From the NCBI GenBank assembly GCA_049687015.1, contig JBAVIP010000032.1, positions 33,909 through 97,908 on the forward strand: a stretch of 64,000 bases of DNA, read 5' to 3'. The DNA comes from Methylotenera_A sp049687015. GTDB lineage: Bacteria > Pseudomonadota > Gammaproteobacteria > Burkholderiales > Methylophilaceae. The translations under genes were made by a program, and so were the position numbers. The notes beneath the pieces were generated by a model, which saw only the letters and a program-made list of their open reading frames with translations, made no database searches and was not told the DNA's origin. This document shows, one piece after another, positions 33,775-43,356 of this stretch (position 1 is its first letter; each line of letters begins with the position of its first letter).

Positions 33775-34644
33775 TTACGCAACTTTGGTTACCCGCATCA
33801 AGCTAGATAAAACATTAGCTAATTTTTGACGCATTTCACGGCGATCGACAATTAGATCAACCGCGCCGTGCTCCACCAAAAACTCCGCGCGCTGAAAGCC
33901 CTCTGGCAAGGTTTCACGCACCGTTTGCTCAATCACACGCGGACCTGCAAAACCGATTAATGCATTCGGCTCGGCGATAATAATATCACCCAGCATGGCG
34001 AAACTGGCCGAAACACCGCCCATGGTCGGGTCGGTCAACACCGAAATATAAGGCAACCCTGCTTGTGAAAGCTTGGTCAGCGCAGCGCTGGTTTTAGCCA
34101 TCTGCATCAGCGAGAACAGGCCTTCTTGCATGCGCGCACCGCCACTGGCCGAGATGCAGATAAACGGTGCTTTTTGCTTGATAGCCGCTTCTACGCCGCG
34201 CGCAAAGCGCTCGCCCACTACTGAGCCCATCGATCCGCCCATAAACTTGAATTCAAATGCTGCAACTACCACGTTCAGGCCGTGAATCTTGCCTTGCATG
34301 ACGATTAAAGCATCCTTTTCGCCACCCTCTTTTTGCGCTGCTTTCATGCGATCTGCGTAGCTTTTGCTATCTTTGAATTTAAGCGGATCCACCGGCTCTA
34401 CATTTGCACCTATTTCTACACGTTTTTCTTCCGGGTCTAACAGTTGATTTAAACGGTCACGCGCACCAATCCGGTTGTGATGTCCGCATTTTGGGCATAC
34501 TTCTGCGTTGGTCTCTAAATCGGTTCTATACAGCACTGCCATGCAAGATGCACATTTGCTCCATAGGCCTTCTGGCACATTTTTTCTTTGTACTGCGCCA
34601 ACCGCACGCTTAATTTTTTGTGGGATTTTATCTAACCAGCTCAT
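33775..34644 (-). CDS. accD: Acetyl-CoA carboxylase carboxyltransferase subunit beta
   Basis: A 289-residue subunit that, with AccA, transfers carboxyl from biotin to acetyl-CoA. The N-terminal four-cysteine zinc ribbon (CASCMAVLYR and VCPKCGHHN, about residues 31-56) precedes the crotonase-like core (GGSMGSVVGERFARG, ISASGGARMQEG). Its place between trpA and folC is conserved in proteobacteria. Confidence 0.97.
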   Translation of the reverse strand: MSWLDKIPQKIKRAVGAVQRKNVPEGLWSKCASCMAVLYRTDLETNAEVCPKCGHHNRIGARDRLNQLLDPEEKRVEIGANVEPVDPLKFKDSKSYADRMKAAQKEGGEKDALIVMQGKIHGLNVVVAAFEFKFMGGSMGSVVGERFARGVEAAIKQKAPFICISASGGARMQEGLFSLMQMAKTSAALTKLSQAGLPYISVLTDPTMGGVSASFAMLGDIIIAEPNALIGFAGPRVIEQTVRETLPEGFQRAEFLVEHGAVDLIVDRREMRQKLANVLSSLMRVTKVA

Positions 34645-34653
34645 TTTTACTCC

Positions 34654-35451
34654 TTAAGCATCAATTGCAGAGCGTAATTCTTGCGTTAATTGACTAATGT
34701 TTGATAGTAGATTATCTTCATTTGATTGCTCGATCGCAACCACCATGCGACTTCCAACCACCACAGCATCAGCGATTGCAGCCACTTTTTTAGCTGTGGC
34801 TGCGTCTTTTACACCAAACCCTACGCCAATCGGCAAATTGGTTTTGGTGCGAATTTCCGCAACACGTGCCTTTACTTCTTCAATATCCAAATTAGCTGCG
34901 CCGGTCACACCTTTTAGCGAAACATAATACAAAAAGCCGCTGGCTTGATTCACAATTAAATCTACACGTGCGGCATCCGAAGTTGGCGATAACAAAAAGA
35001 TACTGTCCATGTTATTGGCTTGCAAACCCACAATAAAATCTTTACATTCTTCTGGCGGATAATCCACTATAAGCACGCCATCTACGCCTGCTGCTTTGGC
35101 CGCTTGCGTAAATTTATCCGCTCCCATCGCTTCAACTGGATTAGCGTAACCCATTAATATAATAGGGGTTTTTGTATCTTTTTGGCGAAACTCCTGCACC
35201 ATCTGCAGCACTTTACTTAAACCTACTTTATGCAGCAAAGCACGTTCACTCGCACGCTGAATCACTGGGCCATCGGCCATTGGATCAGAAAAAGGAATGC
35301 CCAATTCAATCATATCGGCGCCACTTGCAACCAAAGTATGCAATAAATTGACCGTATGTTTTGGATGCGGGTCGCCCGCAGTAATGTAAGGAATCAAGGC
35401 TTTTTTGTTATTGGCCCTGAGTGCAGCAAATACAGTTTGAATGCGTGACAT
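34654..35451 (-). CDS. trpA: Tryptophan synthase alpha chain
   Basis: A 265-residue TIM barrel releasing indole from indole-3-glycerol phosphate. The catalytic Glu is in ADMIELGIPFSDPMADGPVI and the Asp in GVDGVLIVDYPPEE. It is separated from trpB by 154 bp filled mostly by a palindromic repeat element, unlike the tight trpBA coupling seen elsewhere. Confidence 0.97.
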   Translation of the reverse strand: MSRIQTVFAALRANNKKALIPYITAGDPHPKHTVNLLHTLVASGADMIELGIPFSDPMADGPVIQRASERALLHKVGLSKVLQMVQEFRQKDTKTPIILMGYANPVEAMGADKFTQAAKAAGVDGVLIVDYPPEECKDFIVGLQANNMDSIFLLSPTSDAARVDLIVNQASGFLYYVSLKGVTGAANLDIEEVKARVAEIRTKTNLPIGVGFGVKDAATAKKVAAIADAVVVGSRMVVAIEQSNEDNLLSNISQLTQELRSAIDA

Positions 35452-35489
35452 AAGTAAGCTAATTAATATTCGTAGTTAATGGTACTAGG

Positions 35490-35606
35490 AAATGCAAAGT
35501 TCTAAGCAAGGCTAGGCGTGAGTAAAAAATTGAGCGAGGCATATGGATTATATGTAAGCGATAATTTTTTATGAAACAACGACGTATTGTGACGAAATTT
35601 GCATTT
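35490..35606. repeat. 117-bp palindromic repeat element (trpB-trpA spacer)
   Basis: Outer arms AAATGCAAA (35490-35498) and TTTGCATTT (35598-35606). Inner arms AAAAAATT (35524-35531) and AATTTTTT (35563-35570). Central dyad CATAT/ATATG (35540-35544/35550-35554). Size and nested layout match the elements at 5475 and 47490, although the G+C-rich blocks differ. The right arm abuts the trpB stop codon. Confidence 0.6.
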
Positions 35607-36823
35607 TATAAGGTGATGTTGGAGAGTTTGGCAACGGTATTTATATCCTTATCGCCGCGACCGGATAAATTCACCAGTATGATTTCATCTTTACGCATGG
35701 TTTTGGCCATCTTTTCTGCATGCGCCAGCGCATGGCTGGATTCAAGCGCGGGAATAATACCTTCGGTGCGACATAAATTATGAAACGCAGCTAATGCTTC
35801 ATCATCCGTAATGGCCACATATTCAGCACGTTTAATATCTTTTAACCAAGCATGTTCTGGACCAACGCCAGGGTAATCCAAACCGGCAGAAATTGAATGC
35901 GTTTCGATAATATTGCCGTCTGCATCTTGCATTAAATAGGTGCGGTTGCCATGCAATACGCCCACCGGGCTATTGGCGGTGAGTGGTGCAGCGTGCATAC
36001 CAGTTTCCAAGCCATGTCCAGCTGCTTCCACACCAATCAAGCGCACATTCGGCACATCGATATACGGATAAAAAATACCCATGGCATTAGAACCGCCACC
36101 GACACAGGCAACGATTGCATCCGGCTGACGCCCTATCATTTCCAGCATTTGCTGCTTAGCTTCTATTCCAATGACCGATTGAAAATCCCGCACCATCATG
36201 GGATAAGGATGCGGGCCAGCCACTGTGCCGATAATATAAAACGTGTTGGAAATATTGGTCACCCAGTCACGCATCGCCTCATTAAGCGCATCTTTTAGCG
36301 TTTTAGAGCCGCTTTCTACCGGCACCACGGTTGCACCTAACAATTTCATTCTAAACACGTTAGGCGCCTGGCGTTTCACATCCTCGCTGCCCATGTAAAC
36401 TACGCACTCCAAACCCAGACGCGCCGCAATCGTCGCGGTTGCTACGCCATGCTGGCCTGCGCCGGTTTCAGCAATCACACGCGGTTTGCCCATGCGTTTT
36501 GCGAGCAGCGCCTGTCCGATACAATTATTAATTTTGTGTGCGCCAGTGTGATTCAAATCTTCGCGCTTGAGATAAATCTGTGCACCGCCCACGCGGTCTG
36601 ACCATCGTTTAGCGTGATAAATTGGGCTGGGACGACCAACGAAATGTTTTAAATCATAGGCAAATTCAGCTAAAAATTCAGGATCATGACGATATTTCTC
36701 ATACATCACACGCAATTCTTCTAACGCCTCGACCAAAGTCTCCGCGACAAAAATACCACCGAATTGTCCAAAATGGCCACGCGCATCTGGCATGTCGTAT
36801 ATTTGTTTATCATGCACTTGCAT
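35606..36823 (-). CDS. trpB: Tryptophan synthase beta chain
   Basis: A 405-residue PLP enzyme joining indole and serine. The PLP lysine is in HTGAHKINNCIGQALLA (near residue 95), the glutamate region in AETGAGQHGVATAT, and the phosphate-binding loop in CVGGGSNAMGIF. Typical TrpB1 length. Starts just downstream of trpF. Confidence 0.98.
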   Translation of the reverse strand: MQVHDKQIYDMPDARGHFGQFGGIFVAETLVEALEELRVMYEKYRHDPEFLAEFAYDLKHFVGRPSPIYHAKRWSDRVGGAQIYLKREDLNHTGAHKINNCIGQALLAKRMGKPRVIAETGAGQHGVATATIAARLGLECVVYMGSEDVKRQAPNVFRMKLLGATVVPVESGSKTLKDALNEAMRDWVTNISNTFYIIGTVAGPHPYPMMVRDFQSVIGIEAKQQMLEMIGRQPDAIVACVGGGSNAMGIFYPYIDVPNVRLIGVEAAGHGLETGMHAAPLTANSPVGVLHGNRTYLMQDADGNIIETHSISAGLDYPGVGPEHAWLKDIKRAEYVAITDDEALAAFHNLCRTEGIIPALESSHALAHAEKMAKTMRKDEIILVNLSGRGDKDINTVAKLSNITL

Positions 36824-36838
36824 GTTTTAACTCCAAAG

Positions 36839-37477
36839 TTAACTCTTGATTTTTTCTACTACGCGCATAAAAGCCGCAACTTTTTCTGCATCCTTAATGC
36901 CTTTACCTTGCTCAACGCCACCACTTACATCCACCGCATAAGGCCGCACTCGACTAATCGCTAAACCCACATTTTCCGCTGTTAAGCCACCCGCTAAGAT
37001 AACTGGCTTTGTGATATTTTCAGGAATCAAATTCCAGTCAAATGTTTGCCCTGTGCCGCCCATAGCCAGCTCGGAATAGGTATCCAGCAACAAGGCTTTT
37101 GCGCTATTAAATTCAACTGCACATTGTAGCAAATTTGTATCTGCTTTGACGCGGATTGCTTTGTAATAAGGCAACTTTATTTGCTCGCAATCGCTAGGTG
37201 TTTCATCACCGTGAAACTGCAAAATATCTAAACGTACTTTAGATAAAATCGACTCTATTTCCACTTTTTTCGCGTTCACGAACAAACCCACGACACTCAC
37301 AAATGGCGGAATTGCAGCTATAATTTTTTGCGCTTGCTCAATGGTGACAAAACGTGGACTTTGCGCATAAAACACCAGGCCAATGGCATCCGCACCAGCG
37401 TTGACGGCTACCAAGGCATCTTCTACGCGTGTGATACCACAAATTTTTACTCTAGTTCGCAATTGATGAGCTTTCAT
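36839..37477 (-). CDS. trpF: Phosphoribosylanthranilate isomerase
   Basis: A TIM barrel of about 212 residues that performs the Amadori rearrangement in tryptophan synthesis. VKICGITRVEDALVAVNAGADAIGLVF at the start carries the catalytic Cys; the catalytic Asp lies in LLLDTYSELAMGGTG, and the phosphate loop is LAGGLTAENV. I chose ATG 37477, with GGAAG five bases upstream; an ATG four codons earlier is in frame. trpF-trpB-trpA order. Confidence 0.95.
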   Translation of the reverse strand: MKAHQLRTRVKICGITRVEDALVAVNAGADAIGLVFYAQSPRFVTIEQAQKIIAAIPPFVSVVGLFVNAKKVEIESILSKVRLDILQFHGDETPSDCEQIKLPYYKAIRVKADTNLLQCAVEFNSAKALLLDTYSELAMGGTGQTFDWNLIPENITKPVILAGGLTAENVGLAISRVRPYAVDVSGGVEQGKGIKDAEKVAAFMRVVEKIKS

Positions 37478-37554
37478 AAAAACTTCCATAAAGCATAAGC
37501 GTAACTTAAACGCAGCTTGTTGTCAGTTAAATAGGCTGTCAGTTATGCTAGCAA

Positions 37555-38334
37555 TCAAATCAGGCTAAGCTGATGCTGTGTATTGGGTAAATCCCATTTT
37601 TCATCATATTTAACCCCCGTTAAATATAAACCATTGGGTGAGAAAGTAGGGGGCGACAAGGTACGATCTTTATGCGCCAAAAGGCTTTGTATGAACGTAG
37701 GCGGATACTTGCCATTGCCCACGTAGACTAGCGCACCCACCATATTGCGCACCTGATGCTGCAAAAAAGCGTTCGCTGCAAAGCTGAAAATAATAAAACC
37801 TCCATGCGCTTTAATTGATGCTACTTGCAGGTTTTTGACCGGTGATTTTGCTTGACATTCACTAGCCCTAAACGCGCTAAAATCGTGCTCTCCTTGCAAA
37901 TAAGTTACCGCCTCTTGCATAATAGAAATGGTTAACGGGTGATGATACCAACCTGCTTTGTCTGCATAAATAGCGGGAGCTGTAGGTTGATTGGCCAACA
38001 AATACTGATAACTACGCTGCATGGCCGAAAATCGCGCATGAAACTCGCCATCAACCACTTTCGCCCAAAGCACGCGTATGGTTTGAGGTAAAAAGGCATT
38101 TACGCCGCGTACCCAAGCACTATTAGGTCGAATGGTTTCAGAGTCAAAATGCACCACTTGCATCATGGCATGCACGCCAGCATCAGTGCGCCCTGCTGCG
38201 TAAATACGTATGGTATGCCTTGCAATTTTTGCTATGGCATTTTCTAAAAAATCTTGCACGCCACATTTACTAGGCTGACTTTGCCAACCACAATAAGGTG
38301 CACCGTCGTATTCAATACCCAAAGCAATACGCAT
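37555..38334 (-). CDS. truA: tRNA pseudouridine(38-40) synthase
   Basis: A 259-residue pseudouridine synthase modifying the anticodon arm at 38-40. The catalytic Asp51 is in AAGRTDAGVHAMMQVVHF. The conserved C-terminal FLQHQVRNMVGALVYVG is present. It starts 1 nt after the stop of the EcfT-like gene. truA upstream of trpF is a conserved order. Confidence 0.96.
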   Translation of the reverse strand: MRIALGIEYDGAPYCGWQSQPSKCGVQDFLENAIAKIARHTIRIYAAGRTDAGVHAMMQVVHFDSETIRPNSAWVRGVNAFLPQTIRVLWAKVVDGEFHARFSAMQRSYQYLLANQPTAPAIYADKAGWYHHPLTISIMQEAVTYLQGEHDFSAFRASECQAKSPVKNLQVASIKAHGGFIIFSFAANAFLQHQVRNMVGALVYVGNGKYPPTFIQSLLAHKDRTLSPPTFSPNGLYLTGVKYDEKWDLPNTQHQLSLI

Positions 38335-38976
38335 TTACACGAACGCTTTCACAACAAGCTTTATCAGCACTAATGCACAGACGCCTATCAATCCATAATC
38401 AAACCAAGCAAATTTGGGTATCACAAAAGCAATTGAGACGTCTTCCTGCTCTTGAATAGGCTCAATCGCTGCCATCTCCTTTAATCGAGCCAAAAAATCA
38501 CGGTGCGGCTTATTTTCATTCTGCAGCTCCACATAATGCAAGGTTAGCCATAAACGTGCAGCAAAACGCTCCACCTCTAACCCAAAATATTTTAATGGCG
38601 TAAAGATGAAATAAAAACCTGAAATAAGCTGCTGCCTTGTATTGAAACCCAAAACCAAAGATAACGCCGCCAACATTACAGTGACTCTAATGGTTTGCGT
38701 AAAGCCTGCCGCAACGCCTTCGTAAGTCGGGCTAATTGAAAGTGGCCAACCTGCCAAGTGCTCGCCAGGTGTATTAAACGCAAAAATAACAATCATTACC
38801 AAAAAAAGCCATTTGAAGCGTTTAATAGAACGCAAAAACTGCTGGGCACTATTAAGCATTAAAATTGCTATTAATATGATCAGAATAAATACTAAAGCGT
38901 TTATATTCAACTGGTTAATAATAACCGCAAGAATAAAAAAGCTGAGTAATTGCGTAATGATATTTATTTTGAACAT
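38335..38976 (-). CDS. EcfT/CbiQ-like membrane protein, orphan
   Basis: A 213-residue membrane protein with about five hydrophobic segments and the family's cytoplasmic arginine motif region (ERFAARLWLTLHYVE). It resembles the T component of energy-coupling-factor transporters (CbiQ/EcfT). No EcfA ATPase or S component lies near it. Its stop abuts truA, so the two are co-transcribed. A transport role is inferred from fold; as an orphan it may pair with distant ATPases. Confidence 0.65.
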   Translation of the reverse strand: MFKINIITQLLSFFILAVIINQLNINALVFILIILIAILMLNSAQQFLRSIKRFKWLFLVMIVIFAFNTPGEHLAGWPLSISPTYEGVAAGFTQTIRVTVMLAALSLVLGFNTRQQLISGFYFIFTPLKYFGLEVERFAARLWLTLHYVELQNENKPHRDFLARLKEMAAIEPIQEQEDVSIAFVIPKFAWFDYGLIGVCALVLIKLVVKAFV

Positions 38977-39022
38977 GCCAACATTTTATTAGTATTTGGA
39001 TAAACTAGCGATTTAAATAAAA

Positions 39023-39045
39023 AAAACCGGGCCTTGCCCGGTTTT
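39023..39045 (-). terminator. Terminator after fimV
   Basis: AAAACCGGGC (39023-39032), loop CTT, GCCCGGTTTT (39036-39045), directly downstream of the minus-strand fimV, with a U-run on that strand. Confidence 0.9.
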
Positions 39046-39060
39046 ATAAAATTTCGTGAT

Positions 39061-41913
39061 CTAAGCTAATTTAGCCAAGAGTGCTTCCGCACGCTTCCGC
39101 TGGTTGGTGCCGCCCTCTTTCAACACTTCGTCTAAAAGCTCTTTTGCACCTTCTTTATCATCCATCTCGATATAAGCCACAACCAAATCCAGCTTGGTTT
39201 CGACTTCAATTGGCTCATGTCCTGATAATGATAATTCTGCTGGCTTATCGGAGCTACTCTTCGCGCTGGTACCTATATCCGGGCTATCACTTAAATCCAA
39301 ATTAATTGTGGATAAATCAAATGCATTTGCTTCAGCCAAATCTCCGTCTTTAAAACTGGAGGCTTCTGGCGATATGGTATTTAGTTCAAAGTTGAAATCA
39401 CCTTCATTCTTATCCTCGGCCACCGGGAATTGAATGCCAGCACCACTAAGATCTAGCACGCCTGCTTCTTGCGTCGCCACTTCTTGCTGAAGCGATTCAA
39501 ATCCTTCTAACTTGATCTCATCTAGCTCTGGCAAAGGCTCTGCTTGTTCTGTAGCAGCTTCAGGCATGAATTTTGATACATCAAATGCATCTATATCTAA
39601 ACTTGGCATTGTATGGCCAAATTCTGTAGCGACCGCCTGTGCAGATTCTTCTGCAAGAGAATTTAATTTAGCAGAGCCCAAATCCCCTAAATCTAAATCC
39701 ATACCGCCGTCAGAGTCAGGCATAGCTTGCTTGGCTACTTCAGCAGTCTCCTTACCTTCTGTCCCTAATTTTCCCAAATCCAAATCAGGCACATCACCAA
39801 CTGGAGCGTCTGGAGAAGCATAATTTTGTGCCAATGATTCATTGTCAAATGAGAAATCCAAATCCTTTTCTGCGGCCAATGGTGAATCAGAAAAATCTGT
39901 CGCATCTAATTTATCACTTGCATCCGCTGGCTTGGAACTCGCACCCGATGGGCTGCTATTTGCCTGATAAAGCGGATTGTTCGGTTCAAGTTTAATGCCA
40001 ATTTCGGCGACCTTTGCCCACGTGGGATCTTCGGCACCCAGTGTTGTATATAGCTCGCCAGAAATGGTCTCAAAAGCAGATACATTTTTACTGGCTGCAT
40101 ACATTTCCAGTAATTTAAGATGCAACTCATAGCGTTTCGGCTCTTTAGAAATCGCATCCTTCAGAATTTCCTCTGCCTGCGCATCTCGCCCGTAGGCCAT
40201 GTAAACCTCAGCCTCGGCAATTGGATCAACATCATTGGTATCAATCATGCCGCCATTGGCGCTTTGTGAGAAATCAGTCAAGAATGAGGTGTCACCGGTA
40301 TTAACACTAGCGCTTGCCGTATTGCCGAACACCGTATTGGCCTTCAAGCCGCCTGACGTCATGATGCCTTGCTCGAAGTCAGCAAGACTGCGCTCACGTT
40401 TTTTGCGCAAATACATCCAACCGCCGCCCAGCAAAGCAAGCAAACCGCCCATAGGTAAAAGCGTCGATGAGCCCAAGCCACCTAAAATACCGTCTAAGAA
40501 ACTTTGCTCGGCGGCTGGTTCAGCTGCAGGCTCAGGTTTCACAACAGGTTTTGTCGTGGGCTTCTCGGTGTCAACAGTCACTGTAGCCTCTGGTTTCGCT
40601 TGCTCTACTGGTTTTTCCTGTTCAACTGGTTTCGCCTGCTCAGCAGGTAAAGCAACTTCAGCGGGCTTATCTTGTGGCTTTTCAGCCGCTTCTGCTTGTT
40701 TCTGCAAATCCGACATCGCGCCGTTTTTCAACGCCAGCAGTTTTTGCATGTCTGCGATTTGCTTCTCAAGTGCAGCGGTTCTGTCTTGCGCTTCTTTTAC
40801 GCTTTTTTCACGCGCAGTTGCTTCTTCTTGCAGCGCGGTGATTTTATCTTCTAATGATTTTATATTTTCCGCACTGGCTTTTGCGGCAGATGCATCCCCT
40901 GCAGAAAGCTTAACAACATCTTTTGGCCCGGTGGCCGCAGACATCGATTTATCTTCAGCCGCACTTTTAATTTTTCCGCCAGCCGACTGTGTGTTGGCTT
41001 CTGCATCAGTTGGCGCTGCATTTGCCACTATCCCCGCTAATTTATTACGGTAGGCATTCCAATTGGCTGTTTGAACTTTAATTTCGCGTGAAGCTTCTTT
41101 GCGCGAAATCGAATTAAGCGTTTCCTCAGAAGGCTGGCGTATAATCTGCCCCACCTTGAGGCGGTTCATATTGCCGCCCTGAAACGCATTTGGATTAGTT
41201 TGGTACAAACCCACCAGCATTTGCTCGAGACTGATGCCTTCCAGCCCCATATCACGTGCTATTTTTGCCAGGGTGTCGCCACGCTGCGTGACATATTCTT
41301 GACCGCTCGCATCAGAAGCAGCTATATCTTCAGCCGGTTTTACCTTACTAGCACTTTTATTAGTTTTTTTTGAACTGGATGGCGAGGTAGCCATTGTTTC
41401 GCCAGGCATTTGGCTATCTTGTGTCAGGCTGCCTTGAGTTGAGTCATTTGATTTAATCTGAGGCAACCGTGCAGTTTGCGTATCCTGCGCGCTTGAATCT
41501 GACTCGCCTGTATAGCCCGGCGGATCAAGCAGGACAGTGTATTCACGTAATAAGCGGCCAGAAGCCCAGTCTACTTGAATAAGCATATCTAAAAAAGGCT
41601 CACTGATTGGTTGAGTCGATTTAAGTTTTAATATAGGCGCGCCGCTTGCGTTTTTGGCAATATCAACCTTGATCGTGTTGTGGGATGCAGGCTTTTCTAA
41701 GCCCTGCACTGCGTAAGCTTCTTCCGAAGCAATGGTCGCAGTGATGCTGTTAAGCTCTGCAGGGGTAACCGAGATAAGCTCTATATCTGCTTTAAGTGGC
41801 TCGCCCAAGCCTGACATTACATTGAGCTTGCCCAGCCCCGCGGCAAACACTGAAATTGGCACTAAAGCCATGCATAAGGCAACGGTTATTCGCTTTAATT
41901 TTGAGTTATGCAC
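39061..41913 (-). CDS. fimV: FimV-like motility / polarity hub protein
   Basis: A 950-residue inner-membrane protein. Signal peptide 1-24, then the FimV N-terminal domain (LGKLNVMSGLGEPLKADIEL). A LysM peptidoglycan-binding domain follows at about 205-262 (YVTQRGDTLAKIARDMG). A coiled coil lies at about 345-395 and a Glu/Pro/Lys-rich stretch runs to about 470. A membrane helix near 490 (STLLPMGGLLALLGGGWMYL) leads to an acidic cytoplasmic part, ending in the FimV TPR-like domain (VAYIEMDDKEGAKELLDEVL). FimV organises type IV pilus and polar proteins. It lies between asd and truA, as in Pseudomonas-like orders. Confidence 0.93.
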   Translation of the reverse strand: MHNSKLKRITVALCMALVPISVFAAGLGKLNVMSGLGEPLKADIELISVTPAELNSITATIASEEAYAVQGLEKPASHNTIKVDIAKNASGAPILKLKSTQPISEPFLDMLIQVDWASGRLLREYTVLLDPPGYTGESDSSAQDTQTARLPQIKSNDSTQGSLTQDSQMPGETMATSPSSSKKTNKSASKVKPAEDIAASDASGQEYVTQRGDTLAKIARDMGLEGISLEQMLVGLYQTNPNAFQGGNMNRLKVGQIIRQPSEETLNSISRKEASREIKVQTANWNAYRNKLAGIVANAAPTDAEANTQSAGGKIKSAAEDKSMSAATGPKDVVKLSAGDASAAKASAENIKSLEDKITALQEEATAREKSVKEAQDRTAALEKQIADMQKLLALKNGAMSDLQKQAEAAEKPQDKPAEVALPAEQAKPVEQEKPVEQAKPEATVTVDTEKPTTKPVVKPEPAAEPAAEQSFLDGILGGLGSSTLLPMGGLLALLGGGWMYLRKKRERSLADFEQGIMTSGGLKANTVFGNTASASVNTGDTSFLTDFSQSANGGMIDTNDVDPIAEAEVYMAYGRDAQAEEILKDAISKEPKRYELHLKLLEMYAASKNVSAFETISGELYTTLGAEDPTWAKVAEIGIKLEPNNPLYQANSSPSGASSKPADASDKLDATDFSDSPLAAEKDLDFSFDNESLAQNYASPDAPVGDVPDLDLGKLGTEGKETAEVAKQAMPDSDGGMDLDLGDLGSAKLNSLAEESAQAVATEFGHTMPSLDIDAFDVSKFMPEAATEQAEPLPELDEIKLEGFESLQQEVATQEAGVLDLSGAGIQFPVAEDKNEGDFNFELNTISPEASSFKDGDLAEANAFDLSTINLDLSDSPDIGTSAKSSSDKPAELSLSGHEPIEVETKLDLVVAYIEMDDKEGAKELLDEVLKEGGTNQRKRAEALLAKLA

Positions 41914-42068
41914 TATCCCACCCTTAATATACTAAAATATTGCAATAACAAAAATAACATCAATTAGTTAGAGATGCAAGCTCATAATACACATTATATT
42001 CAGTAGCTATGTGTTTGTAAGTGAGTATTGTTGGTTTTTTTCAACGTTCACTACTAAATTCGCGCATT

Positions 42069-43181
42069 TTAGCGTGTTATCAATATGCGCAACATACGGC
42101 GCAATGGCTCCGCTGCGCCCCATAATAACTGGTCGCCCACAGTAAATGCAGAAAGATAATCATTGCCCATGTTTAGCTTACGTAAACGCCCGACAGGGGT
42201 ATTTAGTTTACCTGTCACAGCGGCGGGCGTGAGTTCTCGCATGCTTGCCTGACGCTCGTTCGGGATCACTTTCGCCCACTGGTTAGCCTCTGCCAGCATT
42301 TGGTTTATTTCATCTAACGGCACATCTTTGGTTAACTTGATAGTAAGTGCCTGGCTATGACAACGCATCGCGCCAATACGCACACACAGGCCGTCAATAG
42401 GAATTGGATTATGGCTTAAGCCCAAGATTTTATTGGTCTCCACGCCACCTTTCCATTCCTCTTTACTTTGACCGTTACCAAGATCACTATCAATCCAGGG
42501 GATGAGGCTGCCAGCTAAAGGTACGCCGAAATTAGCTGTAGGGAATCTGCTATCACGCAAAGTACCCGCCACTTCACGGTCAATATCTAAAATGGCAGAA
42601 GCAGGGTCTTTCAAAAAATCACTCGCGACACGGTGCGCTTCGCCCATTTGATTCAGCAATTCGCGCATGTTTTGCGCGCCCGCACCCGAGGCCGCCTGGT
42701 AGGTCATGGAAGTGATCCACTGCACCAAGTTAGCTTTAAATAATCCATCCAGAGCCATTAGCATAAGCGATACCGTGCAATTACCACCCACCCAGTTTTT
42801 GCCGCCTTTGTGCAGTGCAGCTTCAATCACGTGCATATTCACCGGGTCGAGCACAATCACCGCATCTTTTTCCATGCGTAATGTAGAAGCCGCATCTATC
42901 CAATGGCCAGTCCAGCCCGCTTTTCTTAATTGCGGATAAATTTCACTGGTATAGTCACCGCCTTGGCACGAAACAATCGCGTCCATTACTTTAAGCGCGT
43001 TGATATCCTTTGCGTCCAGCAATGCTGGCGTTTCTTTGCCGACATTCGGGCCATTGCCACCCACTTGTGAAGTGGTAAAAAACTGCGGCTCAATCAGTGC
43101 AAAATCATTTTCTTCCATCATGCGTTGCATGAGCACCGAGCCTACCATGCCGCGCCAACCAACCAACCCGACTTTTAACAT
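42069..43181 (-). CDS. asd: Aspartate-semialdehyde dehydrogenase
   Basis: A 370-residue NADP enzyme making aspartate semialdehyde for Lys, Thr, Met and diaminopimelate. The start is KVGLVGWRGMVGSVLMQRM. The active-site Cys lies in WVGGNCTVSLMLMAL (near residue 134). The length and inserts match the gammaproteobacterial-type Asd. Divides fimV from leuB. Confidence 0.97.
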   Translation of the reverse strand: MLKVGLVGWRGMVGSVLMQRMMEENDFALIEPQFFTTSQVGGNGPNVGKETPALLDAKDINALKVMDAIVSCQGGDYTSEIYPQLRKAGWTGHWIDAASTLRMEKDAVIVLDPVNMHVIEAALHKGGKNWVGGNCTVSLMLMALDGLFKANLVQWITSMTYQAASGAGAQNMRELLNQMGEAHRVASDFLKDPASAILDIDREVAGTLRDSRFPTANFGVPLAGSLIPWIDSDLGNGQSKEEWKGGVETNKILGLSHNPIPIDGLCVRIGAMRCHSQALTIKLTKDVPLDEINQMLAEANQWAKVIPNERQASMRELTPAAVTGKLNTPVGRLRKLNMGNDYLSAFTVGDQLLWGAAEPLRRMLRILITR

Positions 43182-43226
43182 ATTCTTCCGTTCAAAATTC
43201 TAAAACTGCTTTATTACCAACAATGC

Positions 43227-43346
43227 TTATTTTGTTGACTTTTTAATGGCTTCGCCAGCCTTCTCGACATCCTGCCCCACGCCATGTACTGTGTTGCAGC
43301 CCGTCAAAATGAAAGCGCACACAATAATCGCAACTATCTTACCCAT
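43227..43346 (-). CDS. Entericidin-like small lipoprotein
   Basis: A 39-residue peptide too short for ordinary ORF calling. It starts MGKIVAIIVCAFILTGC and has a lipobox LTGC with the lipidated Cys17. The mature part is about 22 residues, Lys-rich with VGQDVEKAGEAI, matching the EcnA/EcnB family. AAGGAG precedes the ATG at 43346. It sits between asd and yajQ. Entericidins are small envelope lipoproteins linked to stress-induced lysis; the role here is unknown. Confidence 0.88.
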   Translation of the reverse strand: MGKIVAIIVCAFILTGCNTVHGVGQDVEKAGEAIKKSTK

Positions 43347-43356
43347 TTAAGCTCCT

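Noticed and set aside
37492..37554. Spacer with AGCATAA/TTATGCT inverted repeat and doubled TGTCAGTTA before trpF
   Set aside because: Short arms and no recurrence of the sequence elsewhere in the window; noted only as chance-level structure.
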